The notes under the pieces: model-generated
Told to the model about the DNA's origin: nothing
Databases searched by the model: none
What the model saw: only the letters and a program-made list of their open reading frames with translations
Shown: in pieces, positions 8,419-17,135 of the stretch
How positions within the stretch are numbered: the first letter of the stretch is position 1
How the letters are laid out: the number at the start of each line of letters is the position of its first letter
Position numbers and translations under genes: made by a program
NCBI RefSeq assembly: GCF_014637725.1
Contig: NZ_BMFC01000002.1
Coordinates: forward strand, 310,907-374,906
Direction of reading: 5' to 3'
Length of the DNA: 64,000 bases
DNA from: Marivita lacus
GTDB lineage: Bacteria > Pseudomonadota > Alphaproteobacteria > Rhodobacterales > Rhodobacteraceae

Positions 8419-9989
8419 CACTCCCATTCGATCGTGCCCGGCGGTTTGGAGGTGATGTCATAGGTCACGCGGTTGATGCCCTTGACCTCGTTGATGATGC
8501 GGGTTGCCGTCTCGCCAAGGAACTCATGGCTGAACGGGTAATAATCCGCCGTCATGCCATCGACCGAGGTGACCGCGCGCAAGGCACAGGCGAAATCATA
8601 GGTGCGCCCGTCGCCCATCACACCCACGGTGCGGACCGGGAGGATCGCGACAAAGGCCTGCCAGATCTCGTCATAAAGGCCGTGCTTGCGAATCTGGTCG
8701 ATATAGACCGCGTCCGCCTTGCGCAGGATCTCCAGCTTTTCGCGGGTGATCTCGCCGGGGCAACGGATCGCAAGGCCGGGGCCGGGGAACGGATGACGCC
8801 CAATAAAGCTGTCGGGCAGGCCCAGTTCTCGGCCCAGTGCGCGCACCTCGTCCTTGAACAATTCGCGCAGCGGTTCGACCAGCTTGAGGCCCATCTTTTC
8901 CGGCAGACCGCCCACGTTGTGGTGGCTCTTGATCGTCACCGAAGGACCGCCGCTGAAGGACACGGATTCGATCACGTCAGGATAGAGCGTGCCTTGCGCG
9001 AGGAATTCCGCGCCTTCGATCTGGTTGGCGTATTTCTGGAACACGTCGATGAACAGGCGGCCAATGATCTTTCTCTTGGTTTCCGGGTCACTTACTCCGT
9101 CAAGCTCACCCAGAAACAGTTCCTGTTCCTGCGCATGGATCACCGAAAGGTTCATGTGGTCGCGGAACATCGCGACGACCTCGTCCGCCTCGTTCATCCG
9201 CAGCAGACCGTGGTCGACGAAAACGCAGGTCAGCTGATCGCCAATCGCCTCGTGCAACAGCGCTGCCGCGACCGAAGAGTCGACGCCGCCTGACAGGGCG
9301 CAGATGACCTTTTTGTCGCCCACCTGATCGTTGATCTTGCGGATCGCTTCCTCGCGGTAGGCGTCCATGGTCCAGTCGCCGGTAAAGCCTGCCAGTTTCA
9401 CGAAATTCTGATACAGCGTCTTGCCGTTCGGGGTGTGGTGCACCTCGGGGTGGAACTGCACCGCGTAGAAATGGCGCGACCGGTCCGCGGTGATCGCGAA
9501 AGGCGCGCCGGGGGATGTGCCCAGAACTTCGAAACCCGGAGCGATTTCAGACACATGGTCGCCGTGGCTCATCCAGACCTGTTCGCGGCCCGACCCGTCC
9601 ATGAACCAGCCCTGCAACACCTCGTCACGGGTCTCCGACGGCTTGACCCAGGCGCGGCCAAATTCGGCCGTGGCGTGTTCGCCCGCTTCGACCTTGCCGC
9701 CCAGATCGTGCATCATCACCTGCTGGCCGTAGCAGATGCCAAGGATCGGCACGCCCATCGCGTAAGCCTTTTGCGGCGGACGGGGTGAGCCGTCGCGCAT
9801 CACGCTGTCCGGACCACCGGAAAAGATGATCGCCTTGGGGGCGAAATCCGTCAGAAAGTCATCCGTCACGTTCTGGAACGGATGAATTTCGCAATAGACA
9901 TTCAGTTCGCGCAGGCGGCGCGCAATCAGCTGCGTGACCTGGCTGCCGAAGTCGATGATGAGAAGTCGGTCATGTTCTGGTGTGCTCAT
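8418..9989 (-). CDS. guaA: GMP synthase (glutamine-hydrolysing)
   Basis: Converts XMP to GMP using glutamine and ATP, the last step of guanine nucleotide synthesis. The 523-residue length matches the family. The N-terminal glutamine amidotransferase domain has the nucleophile in LGICYGQQ (Cys86) and the His/Glu pair in QFHPEVHHT. The ATP-pyrophosphatase domain shows [12 protein letters not shown], and the C-terminal dimerisation domain ends KPPGTIEWE, the usual GuaA terminus. Two genes follow closely downstream (SH3 protein, EamA transporter). Other purine genes (hpt, purM, purN) are in the window but not adjacent. Confidence 0.98.
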   Translation of the reverse strand: MSTPEHDRLLIIDFGSQVTQLIARRLRELNVYCEIHPFQNVTDDFLTDFAPKAIIFSGGPDSVMRDGSPRPPQKAYAMGVPILGICYGQQVMMHDLGGKVEAGEHATAEFGRAWVKPSETRDEVLQGWFMDGSGREQVWMSHGDHVSEIAPGFEVLGTSPGAPFAITADRSRHFYAVQFHPEVHHTPNGKTLYQNFVKLAGFTGDWTMDAYREEAIRKINDQVGDKKVICALSGGVDSSVAAALLHEAIGDQLTCVFVDHGLLRMNEADEVVAMFRDHMNLSVIHAQEQELFLGELDGVSDPETKRKIIGRLFIDVFQKYANQIEGAEFLAQGTLYPDVIESVSFSGGPSVTIKSHHNVGGLPEKMGLKLVEPLRELFKDEVRALGRELGLPDSFIGRHPFPGPGLAIRCPGEITREKLEILRKADAVYIDQIRKHGLYDEIWQAFVAILPVRTVGVMGDGRTYDFACALRAVTSVDGMTADYYPFSHEFLGETATRIINEVKGINRVTYDITSKPPGTIEWE

Positions 9990-10064
9990 GGCTCCTGATA
10001 GGCAGAGCCATGGAAAATGGCAATATTCCCGATGCCGCCTGGGTCAATTCCGGCAAGGGGGCTG

Positions 10065-10241
10065 TCACTCCGCGCGAAACGCCATGTGCACGATCCGCGC
10101 ACCGACGATCCAGACAAGGAAACACAGGACGATCGACAGCCCGAATGGAATGACCTGACCGGCAAAGCCCAGCAGGATGATTCCCAACCCGGCACACAGA
10201 ACCGCCAGCATGGCTGCGGTTTTCTTGGGGGCAAAACGCAT
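10065..10241 (-). CDS. Small two-helix membrane protein, unknown function
   Basis: Predicted 58-residue membrane protein with two hydrophobic segments (AAMLAVLCAGLGIILLGF and IPFGLSIVLCFLVWIVGA) separated by a short polar turn; both ends are basic. I chose the ATG at 10241 because GAGGAG lies nine bases upstream; a TTG six codons earlier keeps the frame but lacks that signal. No family recognised. It stands alone between guaA and the divergent methyltransferase gene. Reality is supported by the ribosome binding site and clean membrane topology, not by homology. Confidence 0.6.
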   Translation of the reverse strand: MRFAPKKTAAMLAVLCAGLGIILLGFAGQVIPFGLSIVLCFLVWIVGARIVHMAFRAE

Positions 10242-10444
10242 GGCGGCACTCCTCGGCAACTACCAGTGTCAAACTGTCCGGACTCTCGCTTGGTTCCCGC
10301 GCCGTGCCGTCGCGCGGTGCGGTGTCAAATGTCGCTTTCGCCACGCACAGGACGTTTACCGTCGTTGGAGGCTTCCTGTCTCATACTATGAGGTGTCCAC
10401 CGGACGCTGGACCGGGCCCAATTGAATCCGCACGGAGTTGAATC

Positions 10445-11989
10445 ATGGCAGAGGCAGAGACACGCAAACGGTCACGTGGCGGCGGCGGTGCGGCGCGACG
10501 CGCAGAACGCACGGCGGTTTCAGTCGAAACAGCAAAGTACATCCAGCGCAACATCCCGAATTTCGAGATCCTGAACGAAGAAGCGCTCGAGATCATCGAG
10601 GCGAATGCGGATACGGTGCTGGCCGAGATCGGCGTGAACTTCGTCAACAACCCTGCTGCGCTGGATCTCTGGCGCGACGCCGGGGCCGAAGTGATTGGCG
10701 AACGCGTGCGAATCCCCCGCGGATTGGCCCGCAAGCTGTGCAGCACCGCGCCCTCGACCTTCACGCAGCATGCCCGCAACCCGGACCGCGCTGTGGAGAT
10801 CGGCGGGCGGAACCTCGTTCTGGCCCCGGTCTACGGCCCGCCCTTCGTGCATGACGCCAAAGGCGGCCGTCGCTATGCGACCATGGCCGATTTCGAGAAA
10901 TTCGTGAAGCTGGGCTACATGTCCAAGTGGCTGCACCACTCGGGCGGCACCGTGTGCGAGCCGACAGACATTCCGGTGAACAAGCGTCACCTCGACATGC
11001 TGATGGCGCATATGATACTTTCGGACAAACCGTTCATGGGGTCGGTGACCGAGCCCAGCCGCGCACAGGACAGCGTGGACATGTGCGAGATCCTTTTCGG
11101 TCGGGAATTCGTTCAGAACAACGCCGTGATGACCTCGCTCATCAACATCAACTCGCCGATGACCTTTGACGACGTGATGATGGGCGCTCTGGAAGTCTAC
11201 GCGAAGAACAACCAGGCCTGCATCATCAGCCCGTTCATCGTCGGCGGCGCGATGGCACCGGTCTCGGTCATGGGCACGCTCACACAGGTTCTGGCCGAGG
11301 TCATGGCCGGCATCGCCTACAGCCAGCTGGTGCGCCCCGGCGCGCCGGTGATCTTCGGTGCCTTCGTGACCTCGATCGACATGAACTCCGGCGCACCGAC
11401 GTTTGGCACCCCCGAGGCCAGCCAGATCACCTACGGTGCCGGTCAGCTGGCCCGCCGCATGGGTCTGCCGTTCCGGTCCGCAGGCAGCTTTACGGGATCG
11501 AAACTGCCCGATGCGCAAGCCGCCTATGAAACCGCCAACAGCCTGAACATGGGTCTTCTGTCGGGTGTGAACTTCATGCTGCATGCGTGCGGCTGGCTCG
11601 AAGGCGGTCTGGTGTCTTCCTTCGAGAAATTCGTCATGGATGCCGACCAGCTTGGTGCACTGCACAAGATGGCGCAGGGCATTGCCACAGACGAAGAGGC
11701 GCAGGCGATGGGCGCGATTGCCGAGGTGGGGCCGGGTGGGCATTACCTTGGGTGCGAACACACGCAGGCGAATTTCAAATCCGCCTTCTGGCGGTCCGAG
11801 ATCTTCGACTTCAAACCATACGAGACATGGTCCGAAGAGGGTGCGCGCGACACCATGGCGCTGGCGACCGAACGGGTGCAGCGGATGATCGACACCTATC
11901 AGCAGCCGCATCTCGATCCGGGCATTCACGACGCCCTGACCGAATACGTGGCCAAGAAGAAAGCGTCGATGCCCGACGCCTTCATGTGA
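10445..11989 (+). CDS. Trimethylamine methyltransferase (MttB) family protein, non-pyrrolysine type
   Basis: Member of the MttB superfamily (COG5598), 514 residues. Archaeal MttB uses a pyrrolysine (amber codon) to demethylate trimethylamine with a corrinoid protein. This frame has no internal stop, so it belongs to the larger non-pyrrolysine group, some of whose members act on glycine betaine or other quaternary amines. Visible family features include FVHDAKGGRRYATMADFEKFVKL, CEPTDIPVNKRHLDM, and a TIM-barrel-like run of short strands with GAPTFGTPEAS and HACGWLEGGL. The basic N-terminus (residues 1-25) is a common extension. No corrinoid protein gene is adjacent. Substrate unassigned. Confidence 0.85.
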   Translation: MAEAETRKRSRGGGGAARRAERTAVSVETAKYIQRNIPNFEILNEEALEIIEANADTVLAEIGVNFVNNPAALDLWRDAGAEVIGERVRIPRGLARKLCSTAPSTFTQHARNPDRAVEIGGRNLVLAPVYGPPFVHDAKGGRRYATMADFEKFVKLGYMSKWLHHSGGTVCEPTDIPVNKRHLDMLMAHMILSDKPFMGSVTEPSRAQDSVDMCEILFGREFVQNNAVMTSLININSPMTFDDVMMGALEVYAKNNQACIISPFIVGGAMAPVSVMGTLTQVLAEVMAGIAYSQLVRPGAPVIFGAFVTSIDMNSGAPTFGTPEASQITYGAGQLARRMGLPFRSAGSFTGSKLPDAQAAYETANSLNMGLLSGVNFMLHACGWLEGGLVSSFEKFVMDADQLGALHKMAQGIATDEEAQAMGAIAEVGPGGHYLGCEHTQANFKSAFWRSEIFDFKPYETWSEEGARDTMALATERVQRMIDTYQQPHLDPGIHDALTEYVAKKKASMPDAFM

Positions 11990-12293
11990 TCGCGGCGGGC
12001 CCGGCGATCTGCGTCTGAGCGCGCAGAAGCTGGGATTCGCCCATGATCGCGATCAGAAGATCGACATGCACGGCGATGCTGTACCCGGCATCGCCGTTTT
12101 CACGTCTGTCGTTCATCTCGGCCTCCAGCGCCATCAACCGCATCAGCGTCGGTCCAAGCCGCAGCGTGACACCGTATCCCAGAAGCCGCGGAAGCCTGGC
12201 CTCGCGCCGGTAGGTTTGCGCTCCGATCCGGGCCGCACGGATCAACAGGCGCGGGCGGCGCAGGGCAGCGATTTGGGTCAGCAGATCTTGCAT
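11982..12293 (-). CDS. DUF6477-family protein
   Basis: Small basic cytoplasmic protein (103 residues) rich in Leu and Arg (ALRRPRLLIRAARIGAQTYRRE, then LGPTLMRLMALEAEMNDRR). I recognise it as the DUF6477 family, restricted largely to Rhodobacteraceae and typically divergent from a DUF6456 gene, exactly as here. The start at 12293 has GGAAAAGGACCAGACC in front; the frame extends 49 codons further upstream without a plausible signal. The 3' end overlaps the methyltransferase gene by 8 bases on the other strand. Function unknown. Confidence 0.75.
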   Translation of the reverse strand: MQDLLTQIAALRRPRLLIRAARIGAQTYRREARLPRLLGYGVTLRLGPTLMRLMALEAEMNDRRENGDAGYSIAVHVDLLIAIMGESQLLRAQTQIAGPAAIT

Positions 12294-12540
12294 GGTCTGG
12301 TCCTTTTCCTGGCTGGCGAAGTGCGTTCTCGTGGCAGGACCATGACACAACCCAAAGATGTGTTGCGTCGCAGGTTGAGTTGCGAACGGTGCCGCTCCAA
12401 TTTGTTTACCATTTGGAAACAAAAGCTTGAAAACCGGCAAACGTTAACAAATCAGAAACAAATACACTTATAGGTTGATTGCTGTTTGTGGATAAATCTG
12501 TGGATTTCTTCACGGGACCGTCTGAATTTGGGGGATTTCA
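12294..12540. promoter_or_regulatory. AT-rich divergent promoter region with an inverted repeat and a DnaA-box match
   Basis: This 247-base spacer between divergent genes is much AT-richer than its surroundings. It contains TTTGTTT-N9-AAACAAA (12401-12423), an inverted repeat suited to a dimeric regulator. Nearer the DUF6456 gene, 12487-12495 reads TGTGGATAA, an exact match to the reverse of the DnaA box TTATCCACA, with a partial copy TGTGGATTT at 12499-12507. No clear -35/-10 pair was chosen. Confidence 0.5.
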
Positions 12541-13581
12541 ATGACTGACCTGCAACATGTCAAAAGCCATCCTGGACTGACCGCATTGTGGCCCGAAGAG
12601 GCGCGCCGCTATCTTGCACACACCGCTGACGGGCGGCCGCTGCGCGAGATCGCACGCGAAGCCGGGTGCCACCCGTCGACCATCCTGCGGCAGGTGCGCA
12701 AGCTCGAAACCTTGCGGGACGACCCGTTGGTCGACCGCGTTCTGGGCGGGTGTCCCGCCGATCCGGAGAACCCCGCGGCCAGATCTGCGGGGATGGATGC
12801 CGTGACCGAGGCGATGCGCCTTCTGTGCCAGTCTCGGGCGATGATGCTCTACCGCGACGGGGTCCGACAGGCGGCGATCGTCAAGACGCTGGGCGAAGGC
12901 GACACGATTGTGCTGGGGGCGGTCGATCTGGATGTCGCGGCAGCCCTTGTCCTGCGCAACTGGATCGCACCCGAGGGTGGCACCGCGCTGAAGCGCTACC
13001 GGATCACCGATGAGGGGCGCGGCATCCTGCCAAGGCTGGTCGCGGCCCGCGACGCCCGCGCGGCCCGTCCGCAGGACGAGGGCCAGAGCCTCTTTCCCAT
13101 GTCCGAACCGGATCGCCGCTCGCGCGACCGGTCCCTGTCAAACGGTCCCGGTTTCGAAAGCCCGCTTTCGGTTCTGGCCCGGCGGCGTGGTCCGGACGGC
13201 AAGCCGTTCCTGCCTGCCGATTTCGTTGCCGCGGGCGACCGGCTGCACGAGGATTTCGCCATCGCGGGCTTTGCCAAATCCGATCTTCTGGGATGGGACC
13301 GGCCCGAGGCTCTGCAGCATCTGTATGCGCGGACCGAACAGATCACCGATATCCGGCGCTGCGAAGCGGTGGACCGCACGCTCGACGCGGTGCGGGATCT
13401 GGGTCCGGGGCTGAGCGAGGTCGTGCTGCGGTGCTGCTGCCTGCGCGAAGGGCTAGAGGCCACGGAAAAGCGGCTGGGCTGGTCTGCGCGGTCAGGCAAG
13501 GTGGTGCTGCGCATCGCGCTTCAACGGCTGAGCCTGTTTTACGCCAGAACCCGTGCGCGCGACCGCGTTCTGATCGGGTAG
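12541..13581 (+). CDS. DUF6456 / helix-turn-helix domain protein
   Basis: Predicted DNA-binding protein of 346 residues. Residues about 15-55 form a helix-turn-helix (RRYLAHTADGRPLREIAREAGCHPSTILRQVRKLE). The middle (about 95-160) looks like a winged-helix unit with a KRYRITDEGR segment, and the C-terminal part (about 200-346) is the DUF6456 region (LSVLARRRG, FLPADFVAAGDRLHEDFAIAGF, LGPGLSEVVLRCCCLREGLEATEKRLGWSARSGKVVLRIAL). That last stretch resembles domains found in integrase-like or sigma-like regulators. Divergent from a DUF6477 gene, a conserved arrangement. Targets unknown. Confidence 0.8.
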   Translation: MTDLQHVKSHPGLTALWPEEARRYLAHTADGRPLREIAREAGCHPSTILRQVRKLETLRDDPLVDRVLGGCPADPENPAARSAGMDAVTEAMRLLCQSRAMMLYRDGVRQAAIVKTLGEGDTIVLGAVDLDVAAALVLRNWIAPEGGTALKRYRITDEGRGILPRLVAARDARAARPQDEGQSLFPMSEPDRRSRDRSLSNGPGFESPLSVLARRRGPDGKPFLPADFVAAGDRLHEDFAIAGFAKSDLLGWDRPEALQHLYARTEQITDIRRCEAVDRTLDAVRDLGPGLSEVVLRCCCLREGLEATEKRLGWSARSGKVVLRIALQRLSLFYARTRARDRVLIG

Positions 13582-13651
13582 GGACGATCCACCGCAGGGC
13601 AGGGTGACGCGGCGGGGTGTGGCCGGAATGCCGCTCTGGGTTGGATAAGGT

Positions 13652-13724
13652 GCAGGAGGTACTCGTTACATTTGGGAATTTGAAAGCTGCATTGCAGCTA
13701 TGCAACACTGGTACTACCTCCTGC
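13652..13724. other. Structured spacer: perfect SD / anti-SD inverted repeat enclosing a hairpin
   Basis: GCAGGAGGTA (13652-13661) and TACCTCCTGC (13715-13724) are perfect inverted repeats. They enclose a second hairpin AGCTGC-ATT-GCAGCT (13685-13699). A transcript from either strand would carry both an ideal Shine-Dalgarno sequence and its complement. The inner CTGC-N3-GCAG also resembles the PhaR-type operator motif. No convincing open frame follows either SD. Possible small RNA, leader of lipA or operator. Confidence 0.5.
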
Positions 13725-13773
13725 TGCCTTCTATGTTAAACGGAGCGAAACCTGAAAGAGCGGGGAAAAACCG

Positions 13774-14724
13774 TTGCGCGACCTCAAGATCCCAGAACAG
13801 CGTCATCCCGAAAAGGCGCATCGCCCGGACAACGCCCAGCCGAAGAAACCCAGCTGGATAAGGGTCAAGGCGCCGGGGGGCGAAGGCTATAACGAGACCC
13901 GCCGCATCATCCGCGAACACAAGCTGGTCACCGTCTGCGAAGAGGCGGGCTGCCCCAATGCCGGTGAATGCTGGAGCCAGGGTCACGCGACCATGATGAT
14001 CATGGGCGACATCTGCACGCGCGGCTGTACCTTCTGCAACATCGCCACCGGACGGCCCAGCACGCTGGATGCGTTCGAGCCGGGCCGCGTGGCGGATGCC
14101 GTGCAGAAACTCGGGCTGAACCACGTTGTCATCACCTCTGTGGATCGCGACGATCTGGACGATGGCGGGGCCGAGCATTTCGCCCAGACGATCCGCGCCG
14201 TGCGGCACCGCTCGCCCGAGACCACCATCGAGATCCTGACACCCGATTTCCTGAAATGCGCGCCCGATGCGCTTGAGGCCGTGGTCGCGGCACGCCCCGA
14301 CGTGTTCAACCACAACCTCGAAACCGTGCCGGGGCTTTATCCCGAAGTGCGCCCCGGTGCGCGGTACTTCCATTCGCTGCGCCTCTTGCAGCGAGTCAAG
14401 GAAATCGACCCGTCGATCTTTACCAAATCGGGCATCATGGTGGGCTTGGGCGAAAACCGGCAATCCGTGATGCAGGTCATGGACGACATGCGCGCGGCGG
14501 ATGTGGATTTCCTGACCATCGGACAATATTTGCAGCCGACCCCGAAGCACCATGCGGTTGACCGCTTTGTCACGCCCGAGGAATTCGCGGGCTACGAAAA
14601 AGCGGCATATGGCAAGGGCTTCCTGATGGTGTCGGCCACGCCGCTCACCCGGTCGTCCTATCATGCGGGGGATGATTTCGCCCGTCTGCGCGCCAATCGC
14701 GAGGCGAAGCTGGCCAAGGTCTGA
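13774..14724 (+). CDS. lipA: Lipoyl synthase
   Basis: Radical SAM enzyme that inserts two sulfurs into protein-bound octanoyl chains to make the lipoyl cofactor of 2-oxoacid dehydrogenases and glycine cleavage. At 316 residues it has the usual length. The auxiliary cluster cysteines are Cys55, Cys60 and Cys66 ([12 protein letters not shown]), and the SAM cluster is CTRGCTFC (81-88). The C-terminal [10 protein letters not shown] is the family hallmark. The start is a TTG at 13774, preceded by GCGGGG; no in-frame ATG fits the conserved N-terminus. The unusual structured spacer upstream could influence its expression. Confidence 0.97.
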   Translation: MRDLKIPEQRHPEKAHRPDNAQPKKPSWIRVKAPGGEGYNETRRIIREHKLVTVCEEAGCPNAGECWSQGHATMMIMGDICTRGCTFCNIATGRPSTLDAFEPGRVADAVQKLGLNHVVITSVDRDDLDDGGAEHFAQTIRAVRHRSPETTIEILTPDFLKCAPDALEAVVAARPDVFNHNLETVPGLYPEVRPGARYFHSLRLLQRVKEIDPSIFTKSGIMVGLGENRQSVMQVMDDMRAADVDFLTIGQYLQPTPKHHAVDRFVTPEEFAGYEKAAYGKGFLMVSATPLTRSSYHAGDDFARLRANREAKLAKV

Positions 14725-14742
14725 GGCGGCGATTGCCGCCTC
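14723..14742. terminator. Hairpin between convergent lipA and cytochrome genes
   Basis: GAGGCGGC-GATT-GCCGCCTC, an 8-base-pair stem with a tetraloop, overlaps the lipA stop and lies 10 bases from the convergent cytochrome gene. It lacks a proper T tract on either side, so it is a transcript-end hairpin rather than a textbook terminator. Confidence 0.5.
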
Positions 14743-14751
14743 GCGCTTTGG

Positions 14752-15633
14752 TCAGGGCAGCGCCTTGAGATAGGCAGCCACGGCGGCCCGGTCGGTTTCG
14801 GGCAGCTTGGCGAAATTCTCGACCACCGCGACCATGTGGCCGCCGACGCTGTCGAATTCAGGAGTAAAGCCGGTCTCGAGGTAATAGGCGATCTCGATAG
14901 GCCCCCAGCTCAGATCATCCGGCCTGAGCGACGGGATGGTGCCTTGCCCGGTCGGGTTCGGTGCGCCGCCCAGCCAGTCGTCGCGGTCCAGGCCACCCAG
15001 CGCATCGCGGGGTGTATGACATTCGCCGCAATGGGCCAGCGCCTCGACCAGATACCGCCCGCGTTCGATCTCGGGCGTGTCAGCCGAGGCCAGCACCCAG
15101 TCCTCTGTGACGTAAAGCTGTTTCCACACGCCGACCGACCGGCGGATGTTGAACGGAAATCCGATTTCGTGCGGCTGGCTTGGCGTCGCATCTAAGGGCA
15201 AGGTCTGCCAATAGGCCCAAAGATCGACCACGTCCTGATCGGTCATGTTCACATAGGATGAATAGGGAAAGGCCGGGTAATAGTGCTGCCCCTCGGGCGA
15301 CACGCCTTTCTTGACCGCGCTCGCAAATCCTTCAAGCGTCCAGTCGCCGATCCCCGCTTCGGGATGCATCGAGATGTTGGGCGCAATGAAGGTGCCGAAA
15401 TCGGATGCGAATTTCTGACCGCCTGCAAGGATCAGTTTGGCATCGTCTTCGGCGTCAGGGGCGTAATGGCACGACGCACAGCCCGCCGCGATGAACACCG
15501 TTTCACCCTTCGCCGCATCGCCCTCGCGCCCGGCAAGGGATGTTGTATCGATGGGCGTGGCCCGGGTGACTGCCGATCCGGCCGCCGCTCCGGCAGCAAG
15601 GACGACAACACCAAGAATCAGACCACGCCGCAT
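14752..15633 (-). CDS. Diheme cytochrome c
   Basis: Exported or membrane-anchored c-type cytochrome of 293 residues with two heme sites, CASCH (52-56) and CGECH (202-206). The N-terminal hydrophobic segment (LILGVVVLAAGAAAGSAV) is an uncleaved anchor or signal peptide. The two cytochrome domains are separated by a stretch with SPEGQHYYPAFPYSSYVNMTDQDVVDLWAYWQTLP, typical of cytochromes linked to alcohol, aldehyde or other periplasmic dehydrogenases. It is eight bases downstream of a class II cytochrome gene, and the pair likely forms an operon. Heme attachment would need the CcmABCDG system encoded at 45-48 kb. Electron partner unknown. Confidence 0.9.
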   Translation of the reverse strand: MRRGLILGVVVLAAGAAAGSAVTRATPIDTTSLAGREGDAAKGETVFIAAGCASCHYAPDAEDDAKLILAGGQKFASDFGTFIAPNISMHPEAGIGDWTLEGFASAVKKGVSPEGQHYYPAFPYSSYVNMTDQDVVDLWAYWQTLPLDATPSQPHEIGFPFNIRRSVGVWKQLYVTEDWVLASADTPEIERGRYLVEALAHCGECHTPRDALGGLDRDDWLGGAPNPTGQGTIPSLRPDDLSWGPIEIAYYLETGFTPEFDSVGGHMVAVVENFAKLPETDRAAVAAYLKALP

Positions 15634-15641
15634 CGTTCAGC

Positions 15642-16106
15642 CTAGTTCGCCGGAGCGCGGTGATTGTCGTGGCACGCCGAGCAGGCGTTACCGACCTGGC
15701 CCATCACCGGGCCGAGACCTTCAACGCCGCCCGCGGCTGCCGCTTGAAGGGCCAACGCCGCGGTGCCGAAATCGCCCCATTTGGCAAGAAAGTCGTCGTT
15801 CTGTTCCCAGATCGACGGCTGCGCGCGTGTGCCCTCGATCGCCATGTCGTCGGAACCGGCGGGCCACATCGGCGCTTGCTGGATCATCGAAACCGCGACC
15901 AGCGTATCGGCTGCGGCCTGCGCTTCCTCGGCGTTGTACTCGGTCTTGCCCTGCGCCATGCCGCCCAGAATGCCGAGGTTGATCGCCATGATGCGGAACT
16001 GACCCTGACGGGCCTTCAATTGTGCGGTGAAATCGTCTTGGGCATATGCCGCTGTTCCGCAACCAAGGGCTGCAAAGGCGATTGCGAACGTGAGATGCTT
16101 TTTCAT
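15642..16106 (-). CDS. Class II cytochrome c (c'/c-556 type)
   Basis: Periplasmic monoheme cytochrome of 154 residues. A signal peptide (MKKHLTFAIAFAALGCGTAAYA) precedes a four-helix-bundle-like domain. The heme site CSACH (142-146) lies at the C-terminus, as in cytochromes c' and c-556, followed by DNHRA. The N-terminal RQGQFRIMAINLGILGGM segment is the family's first helix, whose Met can be a heme ligand in c-556 proteins. It is first in a probable two-gene operon with the diheme cytochrome, divergent from a LysR regulator that may control it. Confidence 0.9.
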   Translation of the reverse strand: MKKHLTFAIAFAALGCGTAAYAQDDFTAQLKARQGQFRIMAINLGILGGMAQGKTEYNAEEAQAAADTLVAVSMIQQAPMWPAGSDDMAIEGTRAQPSIWEQNDDFLAKWGDFGTAALALQAAAAGGVEGLGPVMGQVGNACSACHDNHRAPAN

Positions 16107-16163
16107 GAATGTGAACTCCCTGAGACCTTTATGACTTAAGCGTGAGTATGCAACGCGCGTTTG

Positions 16164-16176
16164 ACAATTTAATTGT
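16164..16176. promoter_or_regulatory. Palindrome in the divergent cytochrome / LysR promoter region
   Basis: ACAATT-T-AATTGT, a perfect 6-base inverted repeat 40 bases before the LysR start and 58 bases before the cytochrome start. LysR-type regulators often bind an AT-rich palindrome in exactly this divergent setting. A TTGACA overlaps its left edge and may be a -35 element. Confidence 0.45.
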
Positions 16177-16203
16177 TAGATAATGCAAAGAGGGTCCACA
16201 TCC

Positions 16204-17079
16204 ATGCACAAGCTCAACTGGGACGACCTGCGCTTCGTGCTCGCGGTGGCGGAAACCGGCTCTGTCAACGCGGCGGCAAAGGTGCTTGGCGTCAACCATG
16301 CAACGGTTTTGCGCCGCATCGCCTCCTTCGAAGAGACCTGCGGCGGACCGGTGTTCGAACGCGATCGCAGCGGCTACCGGCTGCGCCCCAATCGCGCACC
16401 TGTGATCGAAGCGGCGCGTCTTGCGGCCCAACATGTGCAATCCGCAGAGACATTGATGCAGGACCGCGCCGGTCATTCGGGCAAAACCGTGCGGCTGACC
16501 TCGACCGACACGTTTTGCCAGACCGTGCTTGCGTGGATCTCGCCCGCCTTGGCGCGGCGGATTCAACCGGACCGGCTGGTGTTCCTGTCATCCAACGCGC
16601 ATCTCGACATGGCGCGGCTGCGCGCCGACATCGCGTTGCGCCCGACGATCAGCCTGCCGGATGATCTGACAGGCAGACACATTGCCGACATGCGCTTTGC
16701 GGTCTATCGGCGCGCATCGGCCACCGAAAGCGCGACATGGCTGGCCCTGACCGGCGCGCTTGAACGCTCCGGCCCGGCGCAATGGATGGCGCGCGAGATC
16801 GATCCGCTTCAGATCACTGCCGGTGCAGACAGTTTCTGCGTGCTGACCCAGATGGTGGTCCGGGGCAATTGCAATGCGATTCTGCCTTGTATCCTTGGCG
16901 ACGCCGCGCCGGACCTCGTGCGGGTGCCCTCCGCCGCGCCGGATTTCGTCGTGCCGGTCTGGGTGGCCTGTCACCGCGATCTGGCGGGCAGCGACCGGTT
17001 GCAGGGCGTGATGGGGGCGGTGGAAAAACTGCTGCAGCCGCATCTGGCGGCCCTCGCCGGAGACCTTGTGTCGGAATAG
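16204..17079 (+). CDS. LysR-family transcriptional regulator
   Basis: About 291 residues. The N-terminal winged helix-turn-helix is clear (LNWDDLRFVLAVAETGSVNAAAKVLGVNHATVLRRIASFEE). The effector domain is unusually compact and more divergent than in typical LysR proteins, with VRLTSTDTFCQTVLAW at its start. I start at 16204 because AGAGGG precedes it; an upstream in-frame ATG at 16183 has no ribosome binding signal. Divergent from the two cytochrome genes across an AT-rich promoter with a palindrome, which makes them candidate targets. Ligand unknown. Confidence 0.88.
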   Translation: MHKLNWDDLRFVLAVAETGSVNAAAKVLGVNHATVLRRIASFEETCGGPVFERDRSGYRLRPNRAPVIEAARLAAQHVQSAETLMQDRAGHSGKTVRLTSTDTFCQTVLAWISPALARRIQPDRLVFLSSNAHLDMARLRADIALRPTISLPDDLTGRHIADMRFAVYRRASATESATWLALTGALERSGPAQWMAREIDPLQITAGADSFCVLTQMVVRGNCNAILPCILGDAAPDLVRVPSAAPDFVVPVWVACHRDLAGSDRLQGVMGAVEKLLQPHLAALAGDLVSE

Positions 17080-17135
17080 GACAATCCTGCCGTCTCAGCG
17101 CACCGCATGCGCCATCCGGACAAGAAGGAACCAGT

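Noticed and set aside
10445-11989. Pyrrolysine-encoding amber codon in the MttB-like gene
   Set aside because: The frame contains no internal stop of any kind, so it is a non-pyrrolysine homologue.
12294-12540. Replication origin
   Set aside because: One exact DnaA box and AT-richness are not enough; no box cluster or origin-type neighbours (dnaA, repABC, parAB) were found.
13343-13708. 121-codon minus-strand frame with a perfect Shine-Dalgarno (AGGAGG) in front of a GTG
   Set aside because: About two thirds of it lies antisense to the DUF6456 gene and the product has no known motif. The Shine-Dalgarno is one arm of the inverted repeat described at 13652-13724.
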